Shown piece by piece: positions 1-6,113 of a DNA stretch of 14,183 nt; the stretch's first letter is position 1, and each line of letters starts with the position of its first letter. The stretch is from CAZQKE01 sp964593865 (lineage in GTDB: Bacteria; Chloroflexota; Anaerolineae; JAAYZQ01), in contig CAZQKE010000130.1 of assembly GCA_964593865.1 (NCBI GenBank), positions 1-14,183 of the forward strand, read 5' to 3'. The position numbers were made by a program, and so were the translations under genes. Below the pieces are notes generated by a model. The model ran no database searches. It had not been told where the DNA came from and was given only the letters and a program-made list of their open reading frames with translations.

Positions 1-1
1 C

Positions 2-1213
2 TCAGAAGAAGCCAAAGAGGCCCTCTCCGCCGCTTCCGCACCGCCCATCCGCCTGGTCAAGCTGGGCAAAGGAGCCAAAGAGTTTGGGGTGGGCAACGAA
101 ACGGTCATGTTCCGCCATGACAAGACCTTTTACAACCCACCGGGCCTGGCCCTGCGCGTCAAGGATACCGAGGACGACGAAACCATCACCGAAAAGGTCC
201 GCAACGTCCACGAATATTCGGTAGAGCGCGTGGGGATTGACATGACCTTTGACGCCATCGCCATCGAGAACGCCTCCGGCGACGCGGCAGCCTTTGCCAC
301 GGCGGTCAAAACAGCGCGGGCCATCACCGACCTGCCCTTTGTGCTGATCTCGGAGAGCGCAGACAACCTCAAAGCCGCTCTGGCCGAGGAAGGGGGTTAC
401 AAACCGCTGCTCTACGCCGCCACGGTGGACAACTGGCAGGCAATGGCCGCCGTCGCCAAGGAGCACGGTGCCTCGTTGGCAGTGCGCAGCAACAACGGCC
501 TGGACGAACTGGCCGACCTGACCGGCAAAGTCAAGAGCGCAGGCGTCGAGGACATCTTCCTAGACCCCGGCAGCCGTGACCTACCCAACTCCCTGGCCCA
601 ATTCACCCAGATCCGCCGCCTGGCCCTGAAAAAGCAATTCCGCGCCCTGGGTTACCCCCTCATCGCCTTCCCCGGCGAGGTCGCAGACACCGAAGAAGGG
701 GAAATCGTCGCCGCCAGCCAGTACATCGCCAAATATGCGGGCGTCATCGTGCTGGACCACTTTGACCCGGCTACCGCCTACCCCTTGCTGACCCTGCGAC
801 TCAACATCTACACCGACCCGCAAAAACCGATCTCGGTTGATCCGGGCATCTACGAATTCAACAACCCGACGCCCGATTCGCCCTTGCTGACCACGACCAA
901 CTTCTCCCTGACCTACTTTAGCGTTGCCGGGGAGCTGGACGGCAGCGGCCTGCCCGCCTGGTTGCTGGTCTGCGACGCGGAAGGGATGAGCGTCCTCACC
1001 GCCTGGGCAGCCGGCAAATACGATGCCGAGACCATCGCCAAAGCGGTCAAAACCTTCAACGCAGCGGACAAACTCTCCCGCAAGCAGATCACCCTACCCG
1101 GTCACGTAGCCGTCCTCTCCGGCGAACTGGAAGAGGAGCTTCCCGGCTGGGAGATCCGCGTCGGTCCCCGCGAAGCGGTAGACATCCCGGCCTACCTGAA
1201 AGCATGGAAATAG
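2..1213 (+). CDS. acsC: Corrinoid iron-sulfur protein large (gamma) subunit, 5' truncated
   Basis: This is the large subunit of the corrinoid iron-sulfur protein (acetyl-CoA decarbonylase/synthase gamma subunit). It carries the methyl group on cobalamin from methyltetrahydrofolate to acetyl-CoA synthase in the cytoplasmic Wood-Ljungdahl pathway. The frame is open from the window edge, so the start is outside; 403 codons are visible against about 450 residues in the family. The missing N-terminus should hold the 4Fe-4S domain, and no such cysteine cluster is seen here. The visible part fits a TIM barrel (for example the VEDIFLDPGSRDL stretch), then a C-terminal corrinoid domain with TTNFSLTYFSVAGEL and LPGHVAVLSGELEEELPGW. 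A GTG at 89 is in frame but lies inside conserved sequence, so it is not the true start. The next two genes encode its activator and its methyl donor enzyme, which supports the call. Confidence 0.93.
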   Translation, partial: SEEAKEALSAASAPPIRLVKLGKGAKEFGVGNETVMFRHDKTFYNPPGLALRVKDTEDDETITEKVRNVHEYSVERVGIDMTFDAIAIENASGDAAAFATAVKTARAITDLPFVLISESADNLKAALAEEGGYKPLLYAATVDNWQAMAAVAKEHGASLAVRSNNGLDELADLTGKVKSAGVEDIFLDPGSRDLPNSLAQFTQIRRLALKKQFRALGYPLIAFPGEVADTEEGEIVAASQYIAKYAGVIVLDHFDPATAYPLLTLRLNIYTDPQKPISVDPGIYEFNNPTPDSPLLTTTNFSLTYFSVAGELDGSGLPAWLLVCDAEGMSVLTAWAAGKYDAETIAKAVKTFNAADKLSRKQITLPGHVAVLSGELEEELPGWEIRVGPREAVDIPAYLKAWK

Positions 1214-1229
1214 CAACGGACAGGTCCAC

Positions 1230-1263
1230 GGGTAGACAAGGGAGCATCTCCCTTTGTCTACCC
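1230..1263 (+). terminator. Strong hairpin in the acsC-activator gap (attenuator or processing element)
   Basis: Left arm 1230-1244 (GGGTAGACAAGGGAG) pairs with right arm 1248-1263 (CTCCCTTTGTCTACCC), with one bulged T and a three-base loop. No T-run follows; the next bases are C-rich. It is therefore not a classical intrinsic terminator and may instead attenuate, pause or protect the 3' end of the acsC message. It also covers the TTG at 1254, which argues against that codon as the start of the next gene. Confidence 0.6.
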
Positions 1264-1292
1264 CCACCCTGCCCACCAGACTGGCAACAAAC

Positions 1293-3233
1293 ATGACCAA
1301 ACAACAACACAAAAAAGCCATCGTTGTTTTCAAACCGTCCGGTACGGTTATAGAAGTTGAACCGGGGACACTGCTTTCCGATGCAGCACTGGAAGCAGGG
1401 ATCGTCCTCAACCTGCCGTGTGGCGGACAAGGACGCTGCGGTCGCTGCCGGGTCAAAGTAGAACATGGAGCCATCAGTCACCGAAGCGGCGTGCGCCTGA
1501 ACTCGGTAGAGATCGCAGAAGGTTGGGCCTTAGCCTGCCAGGCGGTGATCAAGGGAGATGCCGTCGTCTTTGTCCCCGAACAGGAAAAGGTTGAAGTTGA
1601 ATTCATCACCAAAACCGTCGGCGCAGAACGGATCGCCTTGGCCGCCGACTTTGCCGGTACGGTAGACCCCAGCCTGCGCCGCGCCCACATCACCATTGAA
1701 CCGCCTAGCTTGGAAGACCAGACCACCGATTGGGACCGCCTGCTGCGGACCCTTTCCCAGCAACACGACATCCACAACGTCACCACCAGCCTGTCCGGCC
1801 TGCGCGCCCTGGCCCGCGACCTGCGCGACGCCGACTGGAACGTCACCGCCGTCCTGGATATGGGCGATCCAGAAGCCGACACATGCGCCCGTCCCCGTCT
1901 GATTGACCTGCTGCCCGGAGACCAAAGCGACCGCTGCTACGGCGTAGCCATAGACATCGGCACGACCTCCAACGTCATCTACCTGGTGGACATGATCAAA
2001 GGCAAAGTCATTGACCGCGCCTCCGCCTACAACGCCCAGATCCAGGCCGGAGAGGACGTCATCTCGCGCATCATCTTTGCCGGTAAACGGGACGGCCTGC
2101 GGCGGTTGCAGAAACTGGTGCTCAAAACCCTCAACGGCTTGCTGGAGGAACTGACCGCCCGCAACCAGATCCCGCCCCGCCAGATCGGCAAAGCCGTGGT
2201 AGCAGGCAACACCACCATGATCCAACTCTTCCTGGCCCTGGACCCGCGTACCATCCGCGAAATGCCCTTCATCCCCACCATCGGCCAGCCGCTGCCGGTG
2301 ACGGCGGAAGAGATCGGCCTGAACATCAACCCCCAGGCCACGGTAGACTGCCTGCCGGTGGTCGGAGCCTACGTAGGAGCGGACATCACCGCCGGGGTAG
2401 TCGCCTCCGGGATGCACGATACCGACGCCCTGACCCTGTTCATTGACGTTGGCACCAACGGCGAGATCGTACTGGGCAACCGCGATTGGCTGATCACCTG
2501 CGCCTGTTCGGCCGGGCCGGCCTTTGAAGGAGCCGGCGTGCGCCACGGCATGAGGGCCACCGCCGGAGCCATTGAAGAGATATGGATTGACGCCCGCACC
2601 TACGAACCGACGATCCAAACCATCGGCGGGATGCCGGCACGGGGCATTTGCGGATCGGGCATGATCGGCTTGCTGGCCGAAATGTTCATCACCGGCATCT
2701 TGGACAAAGGAGGCAAGATCAGACGCGATCTGCCCACCCCCCGCGTGCGCGTGGGCGACCACGGCGCCGAGTACGTCGTCGTTTGGGCCAATCAGTCGGG
2801 TGTGGGCACAGACATCGTGATCAACGAAGTGGACATAGAAAACCTCCTACGCACCAAAGGGGCCATCTATGCCGGATTCTCGGTCCTGGTTCAGAGCGTC
2901 GGCCTGGAGCTCGCCGACGTGGAACAGGTCCTCATCGCCGGAGCCTTTGGGCAATACATCAACATAGAAAAGGCGATCCAGATCGGGCTGCTGCCCGACA
3001 TGCCCTGGGACCGATTCCGCTACCTGGGCAACACCTCGGCCCTGGGAGCCTTCTATGCCCTTGTCTCCCGCGAAATGCGCCGCCAGATCAGCGAAGTCGC
3101 CAACAAGATGACCTACCTGGAGCTTTCCGCCGACAATTCGTTCTACGAGCAATTCATGTCGGCCTTGTTCCTGCCCCATACCGACATCACCGCCTTCCCA
3201 TCGGTGATGCGCTTGTTGGAAGGCAGAACCTGA
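1293..3233 (+). CDS. acsV: Reductive activator of the corrinoid iron-sulfur protein (RACo/AcsV type)
   Basis: This is an ATP-dependent activase that passes a low-potential electron to the corrinoid protein when its cobalt has drifted to Co(II). With the ATG at 1293 it has 646 residues, normal for the family. An N-terminal 2Fe-2S ferredoxin domain has Cys43, Cys49, Cys52 and Cys82 (C-x5-C-x2-C-x29-C). A linker follows, then a C-terminal ASKHA-fold ATPase domain (DUF4445). Its nucleotide-binding motifs are DIGTT at 221, VAGNTTM, DVGTNGE at 385, CGSGMIG at 453 and IAGAFG at 548. An in-frame TTG at 1254 would add 13 residues but lies in a hairpin and gives a poor N-terminus, so ATG is preferred, although no clear Shine-Dalgarno precedes it. 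Its place between acsC and acsE fits a dedicated corrinoid-protein repair role. Confidence 0.92.
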   Translation: MTKQQHKKAIVVFKPSGTVIEVEPGTLLSDAALEAGIVLNLPCGGQGRCGRCRVKVEHGAISHRSGVRLNSVEIAEGWALACQAVIKGDAVVFVPEQEKVEVEFITKTVGAERIALAADFAGTVDPSLRRAHITIEPPSLEDQTTDWDRLLRTLSQQHDIHNVTTSLSGLRALARDLRDADWNVTAVLDMGDPEADTCARPRLIDLLPGDQSDRCYGVAIDIGTTSNVIYLVDMIKGKVIDRASAYNAQIQAGEDVISRIIFAGKRDGLRRLQKLVLKTLNGLLEELTARNQIPPRQIGKAVVAGNTTMIQLFLALDPRTIREMPFIPTIGQPLPVTAEEIGLNINPQATVDCLPVVGAYVGADITAGVVASGMHDTDALTLFIDVGTNGEIVLGNRDWLITCACSAGPAFEGAGVRHGMRATAGAIEEIWIDARTYEPTIQTIGGMPARGICGSGMIGLLAEMFITGILDKGGKIRRDLPTPRVRVGDHGAEYVVVWANQSGVGTDIVINEVDIENLLRTKGAIYAGFSVLVQSVGLELADVEQVLIAGAFGQYINIEKAIQIGLLPDMPWDRFRYLGNTSALGAFYALVSREMRRQISEVANKMTYLELSADNSFYEQFMSALFLPHTDITAFPSVMRLLEGRT

Positions 3234-3287
3234 TGCAGGTACCGACCGTTTTGAGGCAAAATTACTTGTGACACAAGGAGGAAAAAA

Positions 3288-4217
3288 ATGTATATCATCG
3301 GCGAAAATATCCAAATCATGGCCCCCAAGATCAAACGAGCCATCGCCGAACGCGATCCGACCTACATCCGCGAACTGGCCCGCAAGCAGGTAGAAGCCGG
3401 AGCCGACCGGCTTGACCTGAACATCGGACCACGCAAGCGGGATGGGGTGGAAGTCATGCAATGGATTATCGAAGAGGTGTACGACGAAGTCGGGCCGGTT
3501 CCCCTCTCCCTGGACACGACCAACGCCGCAGCCATAGAGGCCGGAATCAAAAAATGCCAAGAACTGGGCATTGATCCCATGATCAACTCCACCTCCGCCG
3601 ACCCGGACCGCCTGAACACCACAATGCCGATGGCCGCCAAATACGGCTGCAAGATCATCGCCTTGGCCATGGACAAAAACATCCCGGCCACCGCCGACGG
3701 ACGCATCGCCCTGGCCATGGAGGTCCTCATCCCCAAGGCGGAAGAGCTGGGGATTCCCATGGAAAACATCTACCTTGACCCCTTGGTACTGACGGTCAAC
3801 GGAACCCAAGAACACGGCATGGAAACACTGAACTCAATCCGATCCTTCAAAATGCTCTGGGACCCTTCCCCCATGACCGTGGTGGGCCTTTCCAACATCT
3901 CCAACAGCGTACCCCACGAAAACCGCAGCCTGATCAACCGCACCTTCCTGGTGATGCTCATGGCCGCGGGCCTGGACGCAGCCATCTTGGATCCCCTGGA
4001 TAAAGTGCAACGAGACGTGATCCGCATCGTAGAGGAAAGGGATGATAGCACCGGCGTCGGCCGCGCCTACCTGGCCCTTTACGACACCGTGGCCGCCATG
4101 GAAGAATTCACGCCCGACCACGTGGACATGAACGACCCGGAACAGGTGGCGATCTACAAAACGGTACGCATCATTGAAAACAAAGTCATCTATGCCCACG
4201 GCTATCTGACCACCTGA
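3288..4217 (+). CDS. acsE: Methyltetrahydrofolate:corrinoid/iron-sulfur protein methyltransferase
   Basis: This enzyme transfers the N5-methyl group of methyltetrahydrofolate to the Co(I) corrinoid of the AcsC-AcsD protein, linking the methyl branch to acetyl-CoA synthesis. It is a pterin-binding TIM barrel related to dihydropteroate synthase. Asp76 (LDTTN), Asn100 (INSTS), Asp164 (YLDP) and Asn203 (GLSNIS) correspond well to the pterin-contacting Asp75, Asn96, Asp160 and Asn199 recalled for the Moorella enzyme. At 309 residues it is longer than the 262-residue Moorella protein; the extra sequence is mainly a C-terminal tail from about residue 250. The start is secure: AAGGAGG at 3275-3281 lies six bases before the ATG. 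The gap from the activator gene is 54 bases, so co-transcription is likely. Confidence 0.93.
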   Translation: MYIIGENIQIMAPKIKRAIAERDPTYIRELARKQVEAGADRLDLNIGPRKRDGVEVMQWIIEEVYDEVGPVPLSLDTTNAAAIEAGIKKCQELGIDPMINSTSADPDRLNTTMPMAAKYGCKIIALAMDKNIPATADGRIALAMEVLIPKAEELGIPMENIYLDPLVLTVNGTQEHGMETLNSIRSFKMLWDPSPMTVVGLSNISNSVPHENRSLINRTFLVMLMAAGLDAAILDPLDKVQRDVIRIVEERDDSTGVGRAYLALYDTVAAMEEFTPDHVDMNDPEQVAIYKTVRIIENKVIYAHGYLTT

Positions 4218-4235
4218 TGGCCGGAGGCACAACCC

Positions 4236-4268
4236 ACCGCAGATTCCCGTCCAAAGGGCAGATGCGGT
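4236..4268 (+). repeat. Short inverted repeat downstream of acsE
   Basis: ACCGCA at 4236-4241 and TGCGGT at 4263-4268 are perfect 6-bp arms around a 21-base loop. The loop holds a further CCC/GGG pair. It lies 18 bases after the acsE stop and may be a weak 3'-end structure, but arms this short can arise by chance. Confidence 0.3.
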
Positions 4269-4281
4269 CACCCATCGGGAG

Positions 4282-4325
4282 CAAAGGGGCTTGCGTGCAA
4301 GCAAGCCCTCTTTGTATCTTTATTT
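4282..4325 (+). terminator. Terminator-like hairpin between acsE and the lipoprotein gene
   Basis: Arm CAAAGGGGCTTGC at 4282-4294 pairs with GCAAGCCCTCTTTG at 4301-4314, with one bulged base and a six-base loop. The T-rich tract TATCTTTATTT follows at 4315-4325. This is a plausible rho-independent terminator for the Wood-Ljungdahl genes. It ends right before the Shine-Dalgarno of the lipoprotein gene, so it could also attenuate read-through into that gene or fold over its translation start. Confidence 0.6.
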
Positions 4326-4340
4326 GAAGGAGAACAGAAA

Positions 4341-5435
4341 ATGAGAAAACGGTTTTTATTGTCTACCCTATTGGTGATCCTGCTGATCACCGCCTGTGGA
4401 GGCTCCGAGCCAACCCAACCCCCTCCACCTCCCACAACACAACAGAGCGAATCGTCCGCCCCCGCCGCTACCGAACCGGCCGGCGATGCGGAGGAAACAC
4501 TGGACACCACCAACCTGAACGATCCATCTAACCTGCAGAGCTACCGCTCCACCACCGACGTGGTCGTCACAGGCACGGTCAACGGACGGCAAGTGACAGA
4601 ATCGTTCCATCTACTCCTGGAGCACACCAGCGACCCCCTGGCCCAACATATCGTCATGACCGGCACAGGAACCGACGGGGAACCAAGCGAAAACTCTATC
4701 GAGATGTACCTGATCGAAGGCACAATGTACATGAAAATGGGAGGGCAGTGGCTGAGCGTGCCCGCCAACGAAGGCGAAGCCCTGACCGAAGGGATGCTCG
4801 CCCCCAACGACCTCATTGAAAGCACCTGCGGTTGGAAAAAGGCGGGCAAAACCGAGATCAACGGCATCAAGGTTGTGCACTGGACGATCAACATGGCCGA
4901 CATGCGCAAATGCACTCCCACCAACGAAGCCTTTGCCATGGACGAGATCAACGATGCAGGCGGCGATCTCTACGTAGCCGAAGACGGCGGCTACACGGTC
5001 CAGATGGACCTCTTTTTTGAAGGCAAAGACCTGGGATTGAACATCTCGGACGGGGCCGAGCCGGTCCAAGAAGGGCGCATGGAGATCCATTACAAACTAA
5101 CCGACGTGAACCGGCCCCTCAACATAGAACTGCCCCCGGAGGCCAAAGCGAGCGGCGCCCCACCGGGAGACATCCCCATCCCCGACGACGCCCAAGAACT
5201 CAACAACATGATGGGCATGACCACCTTCCTCTCACCCGGCAGCCCCCAGGAGATGGCCGATTTCTACAAAGCCGAAATGCCCAAAAACGGTTGGACCGAA
5301 GTAAGCGTAGACGAGATGAACGGGATGTTCATGCTGGAATACAGCAAAGAGGGCCAAACCGCCAAGATGGTGATCCAAACGGACGAGGAGAAACAGATGA
5401 CCTCGGTGTTCATCACCGTCGCCGCAGAAGAATAA
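4341..5435 (+). CDS. Secreted lipoprotein, LolA/LppX-like fold suspected
   Basis: This is a 364-residue lipoprotein of unknown function. A basic start (MRKR), a hydrophobic stretch and the lipobox LITAC predict cleavage by signal peptidase II before Cys19 and lipid anchoring outside the cytoplasmic membrane. Residues 23-50 are a Pro/Gln/Ser/Ala/Glu-rich, probably disordered tether. Residues 60-270 alternate beta-type strands with phrases such as SIEMYLIEGTMYMKMGGQWLS, reminiscent of LolA/LppX/LprG-type lipoproteins. That is a resemblance, not proof. Cys163 and Cys191 could form a disulfide. The C-terminal 80 residues form a separate small domain (QEMADFYKAEMPKNGWTE), a type often met in secreted proteins. 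The start is supported by AAGGAG at 4327-4332, eight bases before the ATG. Hairpins lie on both sides, so it is probably a single-gene unit, although I see no convincing promoter of its own. Confidence 0.8.
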   Translation: MRKRFLLSTLLVILLITACGGSEPTQPPPPPTTQQSESSAPAATEPAGDAEETLDTTNLNDPSNLQSYRSTTDVVVTGTVNGRQVTESFHLLLEHTSDPLAQHIVMTGTGTDGEPSENSIEMYLIEGTMYMKMGGQWLSVPANEGEALTEGMLAPNDLIESTCGWKKAGKTEINGIKVVHWTINMADMRKCTPTNEAFAMDEINDAGGDLYVAEDGGYTVQMDLFFEGKDLGLNISDGAEPVQEGRMEIHYKLTDVNRPLNIELPPEAKASGAPPGDIPIPDDAQELNNMMGMTTFLSPGSPQEMADFYKAEMPKNGWTEVSVDEMNGMFMLEYSKEGQTAKMVIQTDEEKQMTSVFITVAAEE

Positions 5436-5442
5436 CCAACAA

Positions 5443-5498
5443 GCCGTCCACGAATCGGGCGCGGACACACGGCCCCGCATACCCCGTTCGTGGACGGC
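5443..5498 (+). terminator. Large hairpin downstream of the lipoprotein gene
   Basis: GCCGTCCACGAA at 5443-5454 and TTCGTGGACGGC at 5487-5498 are perfect 12-bp arms. Four further pairs can form inside if one T bulges. The loop contains a smaller GCGG/CCGC stem. It begins eight bases after the lipoprotein stop codon. No T-run follows, so it may act as an mRNA 3'-end stabiliser or a factor-dependent stop. Confidence 0.6.
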
Positions 5499-5538
5499 CT
5501 ACCCCCTTACCCCCGGCAAACCCGCCAACCCCTCCGTT

Positions 5539-5567
5539 TTGACATTTTCTCCGAGTTGGGCTATCCT
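5539..5567 (+). promoter_or_regulatory. Sigma-70-type promoter of the tungsten-enzyme operon
   Basis: The -35 box TTGACA at 5539-5544 is a perfect consensus match. It is separated by exactly 17 bases from a -10 box TATCCT at 5562-5567. The predicted start is near 5574, giving a leader of about 128 bases before the ferredoxin gene. This is one of the best promoter matches in the window and is correctly placed in the gap before the operon. Confidence 0.75.
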
Positions 5568-5574
5568 ATGGCCC

Positions 5575-5702
5575 GCAATCCAGTCGGATCATTTCCCGTT
5601 TGGGCGGGACGGCAAAGGTGCGACGTCCCTGTTGTTGCCCGGTCGCTCCCGCCTGACAAGCGGGAGCCTTTGGTTTGACCAGCAAAGGAAGGGGGACGAA
5701 CC
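5575..5702 (+). promoter_or_regulatory. Structured leader with mutually exclusive hairpins (candidate attenuator or riboswitch)
   Basis: The leader between the predicted start and the ferredoxin gene can fold in competing ways. The segment GGGCGGGA at 5602-5609 can pair upstream with TCCCG at 5594-5598. In part (GGGACG, 5606-5611) it can pair with CGTCCC at 5624-5629. It can also pair with TCCCGCCT at 5647-5654, which is the left arm of the downstream terminator. The last pairing would act as an antiterminator. The downstream genes need a tungsten or molybdenum pterin cofactor, so a cofactor or metal sensor would make sense, but I cannot match the segment to a known riboswitch consensus by eye. 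Protein- or translation-controlled attenuation is equally possible. Confidence 0.45.
5645..5676 (+). terminator. Intrinsic terminator inside the ferredoxin-AOR leader
   Basis: GCTCCCGC at 5645-5652 and GCGGGAGC at 5660-5667 form a perfect 8-bp GC-rich stem with a seven-base loop. CTTTGGTTT follows at 5668-5676. It sits downstream of the operon promoter and 27 bases before the ferredoxin start, the expected place for transcription attenuation. An outer GGTC (5641-5644)/GACC (5677-5680) pair could close it further. The T-run is interrupted by two G residues, so termination may be partial. Confidence 0.65.
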
Positions 5703-6101
5703 GTGAGTGTCAAAGTGCTCGTGACCAACGACGAACTGTGCATCGGCTGCCACCTCTGCGAAGATGTCTGCTCCCAGGCATGGTACAAAGAAATCAACGT
5801 CGGCAAATCATCCATCCGCATCACCAGCCTGGGCAACGCCGAATGGGCCATCGCCGCCTGCAACCAATGCGGCGAGTGCATCGCCGTTTGTCCCACCGGC
5901 GCCCTGAAACGGGACAAGGCCGGCGTGGTCCGGCTCAACAAGAAGCTGTGCGTCGGTTGCCTTTCGTGCGTGGGGTTCTGCCCCACCCTGACCATGTACT
6001 ACCACCCAGACCACACCGAGCCGATCAAGTGCATCTCGTGCGGCTTGTGCGTCAAACAATGCCCAACCGGTGCTCTCAGCATCGAGACATTGCCAGATTA
6101 G
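5703..6101 (+). CDS. Polyferredoxin with four [4Fe-4S] motifs, partner of the AOR
   Basis: This is a 132-residue electron carrier with four C-x2-C-x2-C-x3-C motifs: Cys13/16/19/23, 53/56/59/63, 83/86/89/93 and 110/113/116/120. Each can bind a [4Fe-4S] cluster, so the protein is two tandem bacterial ferredoxin units. It resembles the small AorA-type subunit that accepts electrons from tungsten aldehyde oxidoreductases. There is no signal peptide, so it acts in the cytoplasm. The start is GTG, preceded by purine-rich GGAAGGGGG at about 5687-5695. Its stop codon overlaps the AGGAGG ribosome site of the next gene at 6100-6105, so the two genes are tightly coupled. It most likely shuttles electrons between the AOR active site and ferredoxin or an NAD-linked enzyme outside this window. 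Confidence 0.88.
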   Translation: MSVKVLVTNDELCIGCHLCEDVCSQAWYKEINVGKSSIRITSLGNAEWAIAACNQCGECIAVCPTGALKRDKAGVVRLNKKLCVGCLSCVGFCPTLTMYYHPDHTEPIKCISCGLCVKQCPTGALSIETLPD

Positions 6102-6113
6102 GAGGCGAAGGAG

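Noticed and set aside
1254..1292. TTG start giving the activator 13 more residues
   Set aside because: The TTG lies in the right arm of a strong hairpin, the extra residues look non-conserved, and the ATG at 1293 gives a normal N-terminus for this family.
1530..2762. Open minus-strand frame of about 410 codons opposite the activator gene
   Set aside because: It lies wholly opposite a clearly recognised ASKHA/ferredoxin gene, reads as Gly/Asp/Val/Gln-rich low-information sequence without family features, and is explained by the GC-rich codon pattern of the real gene.
4291..4320. Possible promoter TTGCGT, 18 bases, TATCTT before the lipoprotein gene
   Set aside because: The -35 match is poor and both boxes are part of or next to the terminator hairpin, so the resemblance is better explained by that structure.
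5575..5702. Direct assignment of the leader as a Moco or cyclic-di-GMP riboswitch
   Set aside because: Fragments such as GGGACGGCAAAGG recall conserved riboswitch words, but the full consensus could not be matched by eye, so only a generic attenuator is reported.
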